Shown here: piece after piece, positions 1 through 9,124 of the stretch
How the letters are laid out: every line of letters starts with the position of its first letter
Numbering within the stretch: the first letter of the stretch is position 1
DNA from: Burkholderia sp. SRS-46
GTDB lineage: Bacteria > Pseudomonadota > Gammaproteobacteria > Burkholderiales > Burkholderiaceae
Length of the DNA stretch: 64,000 nt
Assembly (NCBI RefSeq): GCF_004343775.1
Contig: NZ_PTXL01000005.1
Coordinates: 186,001-250,000, forward strand
Direction: 5' to 3'
Notes under the pieces: generated by a model
Databases searched by the model: none
Seen by the model: the letters and a program-made list of their open reading frames with translations, nothing else
What the model was told of the DNA's origin: nothing
Made by a program: the position numbers and the translations under genes

Positions 1-509
1 GCGCGGCGCATGAATTCCATCTTTCGCGCGAGGTGCGTGAGCCGCGCGAACAGCGTGTCGACGCGTTCGCGCTGCGCGTCGAGATGCGCGCGGCCGGCGT
101 CGGTGAGCGCATAGCGCTTGCGGTTGCCTTCCGCCTGCGACGCGACGAAGCCGACTTCCTCGAGATAGGTGAGCGCCGGGTAGACCATCCCCGGGCTCGG
201 GCTGTAGAAGCCGTTCGAGCGCGTGTCGAGCGCCTTGATCAGTTCGTAGCCGTGGCTCGGCTGGTCGGCGAGGAGCGCTAGCAGCAGCAATTGCAGGTCG
301 TCGGCGCTGAACTGGCGGCCGCGCGGCATGGCGTCGTCGCCGCCGAATCCCCCGAAGCCGCCCGGGCCGCCGAAGGGACCGCCGCCGAACGGATCACGGC
401 CGCGGCGGTGGCGGCCGATCGCATGCCAGAAACCGGTGAACCACGCGGGGGCGGAATGCGCACCGTACTCGTCGCATCGGGCGTGGCCGCGGAAGGGGCT
501 GTGTCGCAT
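1..509 (-). CDS. PadR-family transcriptional regulator (3' end outside window)
   Basis: The frame reads leftward from an ATG at 509 and is still open at base 1, so the C-terminus is missing. After a glycine-rich N-terminal stretch of about 60 residues (repeats of the GGPFGG kind) comes a winged helix with the PadR signature: LQLLLLALLADQPSHGYELI, then YSPSPGMVYPALTYLEE, then NRKRYALTDAG. PadR proteins are dimeric repressors that often control their own gene or an adjacent efflux or redox gene. The repeats just upstream of the start are suited to autoregulation. The regulated partner is not visible because the gene runs off the edge. The family call is firm; the ligand is unknown. Confidence 0.88.
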   Translation of the reverse strand, partial: MRHSPFRGHARCDEYGAHSAPAWFTGFWHAIGRHRRGRDPFGGGPFGGPGGFGGFGGDDAMPRGRQFSADDLQLLLLALLADQPSHGYELIKALDTRSNGFYSPSPGMVYPALTYLEEVGFVASQAEGNRKRYALTDAGRAHLDAQRERVDTLFARLTHLARKMEFMRR

Positions 510-520
510 GATCGTGTCCT

Positions 521-561
521 ATATGTCGGAAAACATATCTAAAGATATATATCGAAAGATA
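521..561. promoter_or_regulatory. Candidate PadR operator: stacked inverted repeats
   Basis: Three AT-rich dyads lie back to back between 12 and 52 bases before the padR start: ATATGT-N6-ACATAT at 521-538, TATCT-AA-AGATA at 536-547 and TATC-GAAA-GATA at 550-561. They are an AT-rich spot in GC-rich DNA. PadR-family operators are commonly ATGT/ACAT dyads, which the first copy matches. Binding by the adjacent PadR is inferred. Confidence 0.55.
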
Positions 562-1007
562 GGAAGTCAATGCGATTTATTTGGGGTTGGATGGTGGTGC
601 GTGCGATCTGGGAACGCTTCCTGATCCGCTCGTGTACGGACAACGCCCGTCAGGGTAGAGACTCGACGCTCGGTCAGGTTGGGTTCAGGTGCTCGGCCTA
701 GAGAGAGTTGGGATTGTTGGCATTTCGAGTGCATGTAGGGAGGGGCGGCCGACGAGCTTGCGGAATTTGCACCACGCGTCAGGTTCGGCGAGGGGGCGTG
801 CTGGACAACCTTGATTTGTAACGCCAGCCCGATCCGGATAGCGCACGTCAATCTTAGTGTTCCTCTTCGAATAACATGAAAAATTGCTAATTCTCGGCGT
901 GCGGCATTGTTATCTTTGTGTGACAGCTTGATAAAATCGCGCGCAGCCGCCAGCTATACGAATCCGCAATCCCGGCTGGTCATAACGAATCAAACTGAGA
1001 GACCGTC
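562..1007. other. Non-coding stretch upstream of vgrG
   Basis: No convincing gene on either strand. A possible sigma-70-like promoter for vgrG is TTGTTA at 907-912 and GATAAA at 930-935 with a 17-base spacer (4 of 6 matches each), in a locally AT-rich segment. A GAGAGAC ribosome-binding sequence lies at 997-1003, just before the GTG start at 1008. The promoter is weak evidence. Confidence 0.35.
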
Positions 1008-3791
1008 GTGAATACCCGAGAGTTATTCCGCAACTTCGTGTCCGGGATCGATGCGAATCGGCGGCCCGTCGTGCTGAATTGGGGCAAGGCCCAACAGGCG
1101 CTGGAATCGAAAATCGCGTTGCAGCACGCGAGCATCCACGAAAGCATGATGACCGGCATCACGGGCCATCTGACCTGCATCTCGCAGCAGGGCGATCTGC
1201 CTCCGAAGCTGTTCATCGGCGCGCCGGTTTCGGTCGGTATCGTCACGGATCGCGGCCAACTGCACACAATCAACGCAATCGTCAGCGCCGTCCAGATTGG
1301 CCGAACGGACGGGGAACTGACCGTCTACCAGTTCACGGTGACCGATGCGTTGAACCTGCTGCACAAGCGCACCAATTCCCGTGTCTTCCGCAACGTCAGC
1401 GTGGTTGACGTTCTCGGGGTTGTCCTCAACGAATGGCGACAGCGTAGCGTTGCCCTCGCGCAGGCGTTTGAGTTTGACCTGTCTCAACTCGACAGGTCCC
1501 GCTATCCGAGCCGGTCCTTTGTGCGCCAGGTCAACGAATCGGATGCGCGCTTCGTCTCCCGGCTCGTGCGTCGCGACGGCATTACGATGTTCGTGCGTTC
1601 CGGACACGCGAGCGGCGAGACGAAGGACGGTGATCCGCCGGTGCACACGCTGGTGTTCTGCGATGACCCGAAGAAGCTGAGCGAGGGCCCGGCGGGCACG
1701 GTGCGCGTTCATCCGCGGGATGCCGGAACGGAACAGCGCGACACCATCACGTCGCTGACGATGCATCAGCAACTGATTTCGGGTGAATCGGGGCGGCCGT
1801 CGTGGGACTACCGGTACGCCCGGGTGGACCAGTCCAGTTCATCGACAAGGATCGACCAGGGCGAGGCGGGTAACGACCTGGCGAAATTGCTGACGGATAT
1901 CGTGATTGATGTCCCGCACATGGCGGATTCGTGGGCGGACCACGGGCGGATGACGGAAGACCGCATGCTGGCTCACGAAGCGCAGGCGGTTCGCTACGAC
2001 GGCGCGAGCGGCATTCGCGATCTCGCGGTAGGTTCATGGATCACGATCGCCGGCGATGGCGAGTTGAGCACGCTCCCGTCCGACAAGCAGCAATTCGTGA
2101 TCACGTCGCTGCATCACGACGTCTGGAACAACCTGCCCAAGGGTTTGAACGAGCACGCGCAGGCGCTGTTCGCGGCCAGCCACACACTTCTCCAGCCGCC
2201 GTCGCCGACCAGGGGCGATCCGTCCGGGCAGGATACCCGCTACGAGAACACGTTCTCGTGCGTGCCGCGCGGTACGCCGCTCACGCCGCTTTACGATCCG
2301 ACGGCCGATCTCCCGCCGACGCCATTGATTACCGGGCGCGTGGTCGGCGCAGACGGAGAGGAAGTCAGCTGCGACGAGAACGGCTGTGTCTTCGTGCAGA
2401 TTCTGGGGCAGGATTCGGCGGATCACGCGCATGCGCAAGGCGCCGGAACAAACGATAACCAGAGCGACAGCGCGCCGATCCGGGTGGCGTCGAGTCTGGC
2501 CGGGCCGAATTTCGGCGAGACGTTTTTGCCCCGGGTGGGCACCGAAGTCCTGCTCGGCAGTCTCGGCGGGGATCCGGATCGCCTGGTTATCGTCGGCGTC
2601 CTGGCGAACGGCGCGAATATGCCGGCGAGTTTCACCCACACTGGGAGCCTTCCGGGGAACCGCTACCTTTCCGGCATCAAGACAAAGGAAATCAAGGGGC
2701 GGCGCTACAACCAGCTTCGTCTTGACGACACGCCGCAGCAAATCAGCGCGCAGCTCGCGTCGGAGCATGCGCATACCCAATTGAATCTCGGCTATCTGAC
2801 GCAGCCGCGCGACAACGGGCAGGGCGGAGATCGCGGCGAAGGGGCCGAGTTGCGCACCGATGCCGCGGCGGCGCTGCGTGCGGCACAGGGCATGCTGCTG
2901 ACGACTTATGCGCGCACGCAGGCGAGCGGTGGGCAACTCGATCGCGAAGAGCTTGTCCAGTTGCTCGGCGAGTGCGCGGAGCTATTCAAGGCGTTGGGCG
3001 ATTACGCCGGACAACACGGTGGCAAGGCGACCGATGCAACGGGACAGCAAGCCGTCGTCACGGCCTTCAAGGGATGGACGCCGGGCGGCGGCGCGTCGGG
3101 CGCCGGCCATGCCACGAACGCCGGCGCGGGCGATTCCCAGGCGCTGATGGCATTCGGCGCGAAGGCCGGCTCCGTCAATATCACGCCTAAGACCCACGTG
3201 ATGTACGCCGGCGAGAATATCGATCAGATCGCCCAGCAACATCTGCAACTGGTGAGTGGACAGCGCGTGATCGCGACGGCCGGACAGGGGCTTCACATGT
3301 TCGGACGAGGGGAAGGCGTTCATGCGATTGCCGGCGACGGCCCGATGGTGTTGCAGGCGCAACAGGACACGCTGTCGGCGACAGCCCAGAAGGGAATACA
3401 GATCATGTCGATCGGCGACGAGGTCCTGATCTCGGGCAAGTCGATCCGACTCGTCGCGGAAGACGGGAGCTACGTGAAAGTCGGCGGCGGCATCGAGGTC
3501 GGTTCCGACGGGGCGTTCACTGCCCATACTGCCGGACATGACTTCGTCGGTCCGAATACGGATCACGTCGCTCCGCCGGCGTTCAATCGCGCCGGCGCCG
3601 ATCAGAAGTTCCGCTTGCGGTACCCCGGCACCGATGGCGACGACGGCACGCATCCTGTCCCGAATCGCCCCTACAAGATCACGCTGCGCAACGGCCAGGT
3701 CATCAACGGCACCTCCGATGCACACGGTTTGACGGAGCTGGCGTCCAGCGACGCGATGCATATCGCACATATCCAGGTTTTTGACGTTTAA
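1008..3791 (+). CDS. vgrG: Type VI secretion tip protein VgrG
   Basis: 927 residues from a GTG start preceded by GAGAGAC. VgrG trimers form the spike of the type VI secretion tube and carry effectors into target cells. The N-terminal half follows the gp27-like VgrG fold (ALESKIALQHASIHESMMTGITG, later DESDARFVSRLVRRDGITMFV-type sequence). The gp5/OB-like part is around residues 430-560 (GEEVSCDENGCVFVQILGQ, FLPRVGTEVLLGSLGGDPDR). A DUF2345 region follows (AQQHLQLVSGQRVIATAGQGL to SIRLVAEDGSYVKVGGGI). A roughly 60-residue C-terminal extension with NRPYKITLRNGQVINGTSD may dock the downstream effector. The stop is 11 bases before the next start, so it is probably co-transcribed with the lipase, adaptor and PAAR genes. 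The structural type VI genes are not in this window. Confidence 0.95.
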   Translation: MNTRELFRNFVSGIDANRRPVVLNWGKAQQALESKIALQHASIHESMMTGITGHLTCISQQGDLPPKLFIGAPVSVGIVTDRGQLHTINAIVSAVQIGRTDGELTVYQFTVTDALNLLHKRTNSRVFRNVSVVDVLGVVLNEWRQRSVALAQAFEFDLSQLDRSRYPSRSFVRQVNESDARFVSRLVRRDGITMFVRSGHASGETKDGDPPVHTLVFCDDPKKLSEGPAGTVRVHPRDAGTEQRDTITSLTMHQQLISGESGRPSWDYRYARVDQSSSSTRIDQGEAGNDLAKLLTDIVIDVPHMADSWADHGRMTEDRMLAHEAQAVRYDGASGIRDLAVGSWITIAGDGELSTLPSDKQQFVITSLHHDVWNNLPKGLNEHAQALFAASHTLLQPPSPTRGDPSGQDTRYENTFSCVPRGTPLTPLYDPTADLPPTPLITGRVVGADGEEVSCDENGCVFVQILGQDSADHAHAQGAGTNDNQSDSAPIRVASSLAGPNFGETFLPRVGTEVLLGSLGGDPDRLVIVGVLANGANMPASFTHTGSLPGNRYLSGIKTKEIKGRRYNQLRLDDTPQQISAQLASEHAHTQLNLGYLTQPRDNGQGGDRGEGAELRTDAAAALRAAQGMLLTTYARTQASGGQLDREELVQLLGECAELFKALGDYAGQHGGKATDATGQQAVVTAFKGWTPGGGASGAGHATNAGAGDSQALMAFGAKAGSVNITPKTHVMYAGENIDQIAQQHLQLVSGQRVIATAGQGLHMFGRGEGVHAIAGDGPMVLQAQQDTLSATAQKGIQIMSIGDEVLISGKSIRLVAEDGSYVKVGGGIEVGSDGAFTAHTAGHDFVGPNTDHVAPPAFNRAGADQKFRLRYPGTDGDDGTHPVPNRPYKITLRNGQVINGTSDAHGLTELASSDAMHIAHIQVFDV

Positions 3792-3802
3792 GGCACGCGA
3801 TC

Positions 3803-5992
3803 ATGTCCGATACCCCAACCCCATCGCCTCGCGTTGTCGGCGAACGTCAGGCGATTCTCAATTCCAATCGGCCGCAGGATGCGTGCGTCAATACCGACGT
3901 TCAGAATCGCTTTCCCTGCACGACGATCCTGATCCATGGCGTCAACGACCTCGGAACCGATTTCGGCACGGTCGAAGGCGGCCTCTGCGAGGGGTTGAAT
4001 GATCGCCTCGGCCGCACCGATTTCAAGGGAGCGGAATATTCGCACGGCCGCATGGCGAACGACTCGCGCAAGGTGAGCGTTGCCGACATGATGAAGAACA
4101 TGGACGACGTGATCTATCGCCGCCAGGAAAGCGAGGACACGAAAAGCCCGTTGATCCCGTTTTATTGGGGGCTGCGCGTCGGGAAGGAGGATTTGCCGAG
4201 GGACCCGAATCGGGCGACCGTCAACGGCCAATATGTCGACCGGTTCGGCAACCGCCTCGACGAGCACCGGGCTCGCAACGGCGGGTTCTTCGCCAATGCG
4301 ACCAACAACATCCCGGACATGTTCGACTCGAATTTCAAAGGTGGCCTGGGGACGAAAATTCTCGACTGGAAGCAGGGCGACCCGACGCACCCGCTTCGCG
4401 AGGCGGAAAATCGGCACTACATGGTGCTGGCGGCACGACGGCTCGCGGCATTGGTCCGGCAGGTCCGGCTGATCGATCCGGACGGGACGGTCAATATCAT
4501 CGCCCACAGCCAGGGTACGCTGATATCGCTGCTCGCCCAGGCCTATCTCGTCGAGGGATTGAAGCCGAACAGCTGTGGCCCGGCCGATCGCCCCGCCGAC
4601 ACGTTGGTCTTGATCGACTCGCCCTACAGCCTGAGCGAGGAGTTCATGGATCGGCTGCTGCAGCGGGGCGACCAGCAGCAGACCGCCTACGCGCGCGCAA
4701 AAACGTTGGCGAACCTGGCCCGGCATGTGGCGACCGGCAAATACACCGCGCCGGCACTCGATCAATTGAAATACGTTCCGGGGCAGGACAATTTCGGTAT
4801 CGTCGGCCCCACTTGGGACCCCACTCAAGCGACTCGCCTGAGCGGACCGCAAGGCAACGAATGCGTGGTGTTCGCCGAGCGAGACAACCGCGGCAAGGTC
4901 TATATGTACTTCAGCCCGGAGGATGCGACCGTCGGCCTCCGCGGCGTGAACGGCATGGGCTGTTCCGGCTTGCCGGACTCCATCGACGTGCGCGCGGTGC
5001 CGGCGGGCAGCAAGCCGGAGAAGGTCAATCTGTTGTCGGCGGCCTTTCGTCAGCGTGTCTTTACCCGGCGCCTGCGACAGGGCAAGCCAGTCCAGGTCGG
5101 CACGCCGCCTGGTCTGTTTACGATGCGTGAAGACGGTGAAACCTCACATGGCCTGCCAAGCGGCTTCACGTCATGGGTCAAGTCAGCGACGATATCTGTC
5201 GGAACCGAGCGCAATATCAATGGCGAGGCGTTGACACCCCCGTTTGATCCCGAGATGGAGGGCAATGTGTTGCCCGGAACGGAGGCGAAACCGCTGTCGA
5301 AAAAGAACCACGGCGAGCATGCTCCCGGCAAGCAGTCGATCGACCAGCTCGAAGCGGAAATCGCGTTGAGCACCAACAGCGGCGCAGGTGCATTGCAGCA
5401 GTTGCCTGCGCAAACCGTCGACTGGCCGATGAGCGAGGACGGGACGCTCCCGACGCCCGCAGAGGTGGAAGAGTCACTGAATGCCGGCAAGGAGCCGGAT
5501 GATCAATGCAAGGTGGGCCGCGTGATGTCGACCGTACCGCCTTCGCGTGGGCAGGTCATTGTCTTGCGAAAGGAAACGCTCAACGAAGCCAAGGTGCGGC
5601 TGATGAATACCCACGAGGCCGAAAGTTCGTATCACTCGGCCGTCATGAGCGGCCGCAGAAATCATCGTTGCTCGACGGCATTCGATGTGTCTGTCGGGCA
5701 GGCACGCGCAATGGATGATCAGGACTGGGCGACGCTGCTGCGCGCGGTTGCAGATTGGCGCACGCCGATGAGCAAGATCGACAAGTTGACCAAGGCCCAT
5801 ACGAATCTGGACGAACAGACGCTGAGCATCGTAAGGGCAAACTGTGAGTACTACGACCAGGGCAACTTTCCTTCGGAAGATGTCATTCCCAAGGATTTTC
5901 CTCTAGGCGTCGTCAGCGAAACCATCGAGATGAGAAATGAGGAACTTCACAAGCAGGCGCGAGCGCGCTCGCTCCACAACATGCCGATTTGA
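3803..5992 (+). CDS. tle3: Type VI secretion lipase effector, Tle3-like
   Basis: 729 residues. An alpha/beta-hydrolase core near the N-terminus shows TTILIHGVNDLGTDF (about residues 40-54) and a nucleophile elbow NIIAHSQGTL with Ser236. The first glycine of the usual GxSxG is alanine here. The long C-terminal half (GEALTPPFDPEMEGNVLP, then a Lys/His-rich KKNHGEHAPGKQSID linker) resembles the Tle3 C-terminal domain. Tle3 enzymes are antibacterial phospholipases delivered with VgrG; in Pseudomonas aeruginosa tle3 sits beside vgrG2b, tla3 and tli3. The order vgrG, this gene, Tla3-like gene, PAAR supports the call. The acid and histidine of the triad were not assigned. Confidence 0.85.
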   Translation: MSDTPTPSPRVVGERQAILNSNRPQDACVNTDVQNRFPCTTILIHGVNDLGTDFGTVEGGLCEGLNDRLGRTDFKGAEYSHGRMANDSRKVSVADMMKNMDDVIYRRQESEDTKSPLIPFYWGLRVGKEDLPRDPNRATVNGQYVDRFGNRLDEHRARNGGFFANATNNIPDMFDSNFKGGLGTKILDWKQGDPTHPLREAENRHYMVLAARRLAALVRQVRLIDPDGTVNIIAHSQGTLISLLAQAYLVEGLKPNSCGPADRPADTLVLIDSPYSLSEEFMDRLLQRGDQQQTAYARAKTLANLARHVATGKYTAPALDQLKYVPGQDNFGIVGPTWDPTQATRLSGPQGNECVVFAERDNRGKVYMYFSPEDATVGLRGVNGMGCSGLPDSIDVRAVPAGSKPEKVNLLSAAFRQRVFTRRLRQGKPVQVGTPPGLFTMREDGETSHGLPSGFTSWVKSATISVGTERNINGEALTPPFDPEMEGNVLPGTEAKPLSKKNHGEHAPGKQSIDQLEAEIALSTNSGAGALQQLPAQTVDWPMSEDGTLPTPAEVEESLNAGKEPDDQCKVGRVMSTVPPSRGQVIVLRKETLNEAKVRLMNTHEAESSYHSAVMSGRRNHRCSTAFDVSVGQARAMDDQDWATLLRAVADWRTPMSKIDKLTKAHTNLDEQTLSIVRANCEYYDQGNFPSEDVIPKDFPLGVVSETIEMRNEELHKQARARSLHNMPI

Positions 5993-5998
5993 CGCACC

Positions 5999-7624
5999 AT
6001 GACGACGACATCCATCACGCGTCCATCAGGATTGCGAATATTCCTGCTTCTGATCGCGAGCCTGACATTGATATGGCTCGTCGTATTCGAGCTGACTACG
6101 AGATATGGTTTTTCGTTTCTGGAAAATATGACGATGATAAGGCGATTGCTGTTGTTGATTCTGCCGCCATTGCTGCTGGCCGGCGGCATAAGTCTTGCCT
6201 ATGGTGCTTCGTTGCGCAAGGACTCGGCGCGTCGAGACGAACCGAGTGCCGCGCACACGGCTCAAGCAAACGCGGCGGCAACGGCTGGAGCAGGATCGCA
6301 GGATCCGCGTTTTACATTGGAAATCCGCCGTCTGGGCGTAACGGTTGACCGTTTCCGGCAGCGCGCACTTCTGATGCGCCTGGATGAGGCCGGGACGAAC
6401 GGCACATTGCTGCTGCAGGACCCTAAGCAATATCCTTGGTCAAGCGATACGCGCGATTCCGAATACGCCAAACGGCAAAACAACGTTTTCGGATATGCAT
6501 TGCGCAATTGGGTCGATTATTGGCCGATTCCGGTGATCGTACTGGGGCCGCCGCGCAATGCCAATGATCCGCATGCTGATCGCATGGCGACGCACATCAA
6601 TAGTGCCGACAACGGCGCGGGCATCGGCAATACGCTATACATACGGCTCGACGAGATTCACGGCGAGCATGGCGACTCTGCCGTGGCGCGTCTGTTTGAG
6701 TTCTTTGACCAGCATCCGGATCTGCCGGCTGTCGTCGTGCTGGCGGAGGATGGCCTCGTGACGCGCGGCTATATGCGCACGCCGAACGGCAATTATCTGG
6801 ACAAGTCGAATGCAAATGGAAATTTCGTTCCGCAATATCCGGATAGCCTGGTTGCGATGCTGGTGTCGCGCAAAGACCGGGTCGACCACGTGATTCGGCC
6901 CTACGTTGTCGACGCGCCGGAGGCGATCGACAAGACCAAGACGCAATATGACGTAATCAAGCTGTGGAATTACTTTTGGGCGCAGCAGAAATCCTATCCG
7001 AGGCCGGCATTTGGTGTGTATGAAATGTCCTGGGACTATTGGCAGACGAAGCTGCCGGAGTTCTGGAAGACGGCATCGCTCAAGATGCCGGACGGTTTCA
7101 AGCCGAATCCGTGGGTGCCGATTCCATGGACAACTTGGCAGCTGAAGGAATACGACAAGTGGCCGGTCCTGGCCAATCTGCATCGGCCGATCCGGGTGGA
7201 CCTGGGCAACGGACGCGGCGAGCCGCTGAAGAAGGGCGAGCGGATCGAAAGGATTCGCGCTGGCTGGCAACAGGCGCTGGGCACGCTCGCGCCAGGGGAG
7301 CAGCCGGGGCGGATGTTCTACGACACGGGCGCCTCGACCAGCAATCTCGCGCTGCTGGTGCAGTCGCTGCACGACAATCCGCAGCATCTGGATCTGGACG
7401 ATCCCAAGGACGCGTTCGATATGCAGCGTCGCATCGGCGGCGATACAGGGACGAGTTCGACCTGGGTCCAGACGGCGTTGGCGCTGATGATGGGCTATGG
7501 CGATGGCAAGACGAGTGCACTGATCAATCTTCGGGACCCCATGCACGCTACGATCGTCATGCTGACGCCGCCGGACGCGGCATCGCGCCAGGCGCATCCT
7601 CAGACGTTCGGCTGGGATTTCTAG
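5999..7624 (+). CDS. tla3: Tla3-like (DUF2875) type VI lipase adaptor
   Basis: 541 residues, starting 6 bases after the tle3 stop. Two hydrophobic segments lie at the N-terminus (around LRIFLLLIASLTLIWLVVF and RLLLLILPPLLLAGGISLA), followed by a soluble part with FTLEIRRLGVTVDRFRQRAL, NWVDYWPIPVIVLGPPRNAN and GYMRTPNG. This matches DUF2875 proteins. The characterised member, P. aeruginosa Tla3, binds Tle3 and helps load it onto VgrG2b. The membrane anchor agrees with a loading role at the inner membrane or periplasm. Position between effector and PAAR supports it. It could also contribute to immunity, but no separate Tli3-like gene was found. Confidence 0.8.
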   Translation: MTTTSITRPSGLRIFLLLIASLTLIWLVVFELTTRYGFSFLENMTMIRRLLLLILPPLLLAGGISLAYGASLRKDSARRDEPSAAHTAQANAAATAGAGSQDPRFTLEIRRLGVTVDRFRQRALLMRLDEAGTNGTLLLQDPKQYPWSSDTRDSEYAKRQNNVFGYALRNWVDYWPIPVIVLGPPRNANDPHADRMATHINSADNGAGIGNTLYIRLDEIHGEHGDSAVARLFEFFDQHPDLPAVVVLAEDGLVTRGYMRTPNGNYLDKSNANGNFVPQYPDSLVAMLVSRKDRVDHVIRPYVVDAPEAIDKTKTQYDVIKLWNYFWAQQKSYPRPAFGVYEMSWDYWQTKLPEFWKTASLKMPDGFKPNPWVPIPWTTWQLKEYDKWPVLANLHRPIRVDLGNGRGEPLKKGERIERIRAGWQQALGTLAPGEQPGRMFYDTGASTSNLALLVQSLHDNPQHLDLDDPKDAFDMQRRIGGDTGTSSTWVQTALALMMGYGDGKTSALINLRDPMHATIVMLTPPDAASRQAHPQTFGWDF

Positions 7625-7646
7625 CGCGTGTCCAGGTGAAGAAGCT

Positions 7647-7907
7647 ATGGGCCAAAAACGATATATCGTCGAAGGTGACGTCCACAGCCACGGCGGGCGA
7701 GTGGTGTCCGGGGCGCCGAATTCGCGGATCAAAGGGCGCGCGATTGCTCGCTTGCACGATCAAGCGATCTGCGAGATTCATGGCCCGACCTTCATCGCGC
7801 AGGTGTCGGGCAACGCCCGTTTCGATGGGCAGGCCGCCGCATGCGACGGCGACTTGCTGGCGTGCGGCGCACGCCTGATCGCGAGCCAGGATCAAACCGG
7901 AGGCTGA
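7647..7907 (+). CDS. PAAR-domain type VI spike tip protein
   Basis: 86 residues. Small beta-rich protein with the PAAR pattern: GDVHSHGGRVVSGAPNSRIKG, then a Cys/His pair in HDQAICEIHGP, then DGQAAACDGDLLACGARLIAS. PAAR proteins cap the VgrG trimer with a sharp, metal-stabilised cone. It starts 22 bases after the adaptor gene, so it is the last gene of the vgrG cargo operon. There is no C-terminal toxin extension, so this PAAR acts only as a tip. Confidence 0.85.
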   Translation: MGQKRYIVEGDVHSHGGRVVSGAPNSRIKGRAIARLHDQAICEIHGPTFIAQVSGNARFDGQAAACDGDLLACGARLIASQDQTGG

Positions 7908-8002
7908 CGGGAGAATGGGGAAGAAGGGCACGGCGCATCCGCCGTACCGATGGATCCTGGCGAGACATACGCGGGGTGGAGTCGAGCCTGGGGGCGACAG
8001 GC

Positions 8003-9124
8003 TCAGATGATGAATTCCATCGACTTCGTGCCGCATTGCGCGTCCGGCAACGGCTCGCCGCGCTGCACGGCCGCCAACAGCCGGCCGATCGCAACGTGAA
8101 CCACATCGGCGCGCACGCTCGACGGCGTGAAGCCGACCGCGTTGTCGAGCCCTTCGCGGTGCGCGCGCATGATCCGCACATCCTGCTGGATCACCGAATG
8201 CGTGTAGAGGTGCAGCAGCGGTTTCAGTGCACGCAGTACCGCAGCCGGTATCGCAAAACGATAGGCAATGTACGTATAGACGCGCGATCGGCGTGTGTCG
8301 AGCGGCGTGATCTGGCTGATGATCAGGAAGCTCGAGCGGCTGCCCCAGTGATAGTCGCAACGCGTGACGTTCGGCGCATGGAAATGGTCGGTATGCCGGA
8401 GCGGTTCCTTCTCCGGATTGGTGAGCCAGTCGAGCATGCCGATCTTGTCGCCGTCGTCGTGATAGGTCACCTCGACGCTCTGCCGCTTGAGCTCGACAGT
8501 CGCCCGTAGCCGTCGTCCGCTCGCCGAACGGAAGATCCGGTCGTGCACGAATACCGTGTGCGGGACGTCCATGAAATTCTCGACCAGCGCGCCGAGATCG
8601 CCGTCGAACGTATTGACCATGTAGTAGGACTGCCAGGGCCGCTCGCCGTAGTGGGGCATGTCGAACGGCTGCGTCAGGGCCGGGTCGCCTCGTCCGCGGT
8701 AGACCCAGACGAGCCCGTGCCGTGTCAGCACCGGCAGCGTGCGCTGACGATACGGATAGGTGGCGTCCGTCGGTGGCCCGCTCGCTCCGTCGATGCTCGG
8801 AATGCGCGTGACGCTGCCGTGGCGATCGTAGTGCCAGCCGTGATACGGGCATACGAGGCAGCCGTCGGCGATCCGGCCGGCTGACAGTCTGGTACCGCGA
8901 TGCACGCATTGATCGACGAGCGCGACGATCTCGCCGTCGGCAGTTCGGAACAACACGATGCCGAGGCCGAGTACGCGCGTACCGAACGGCTTGTCTCGCT
9001 TTACCTCCGCTTCGGTACATGCGACGTACCAATGCTCGGTCAATGCGCCGAATGCTTCGGCCTCGACATCGGGCGCCGACTCGCGGCAAGGATCGCGCGT
9101 CGGCGCGATGGATACGTTCAGCAT
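8003..9124 (-). CDS. Rieske non-heme iron oxygenase, alpha subunit
   Basis: About 373 residues from an ATG at 9124; a GTG at 9130 is an alternative. The Rieske [2Fe-2S] ligands are visible as CVH (Cys73, His75) and CPYH (Cys92, His95). The catalytic iron site is in VENFMDVPHTVFVH, with Asp186, His189 and His194. Such enzymes hydroxylate, demethylate or desaturate small molecules using electrons from a separate reductase. No reductase or ferredoxin gene is adjacent. The start overlaps the stop of the GH3 gene by 7 bases, so it is the third gene of a desaturase-GH3-Rieske operon and probably acts on the same lipid-derived product. The substrate is unknown. Confidence 0.88.
   Translation of the reverse strand: MLNVSIAPTRDPCRESAPDVEAEAFGALTEHWYVACTEAEVKRDKPFGTRVLGLGIVLFRTADGEIVALVDQCVHRGTRLSAGRIADGCLVCPYHGWHYDRHGSVTRIPSIDGASGPPTDATYPYRQRTLPVLTRHGLVWVYRGRGDPALTQPFDMPHYGERPWQSYYMVNTFDGDLGALVENFMDVPHTVFVHDRIFRSASGRRLRATVELKRQSVEVTYHDDGDKIGMLDWLTNPEKEPLRHTDHFHAPNVTRCDYHWGSRSSFLIISQITPLDTRRSRVYTYIAYRFAIPAAVLRALKPLLHLYTHSVIQQDVRIMRAHREGLDNAVGFTPSSVRADVVHVAIGRLLAAVQRGEPLPDAQCGTKSMEFII

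Noticed and set aside
7557..9089. A 510-residue minus frame over the PAAR and Rieske genes
   Set aside because: It is out of frame with the Rieske motifs and reads as Arg-rich noise.
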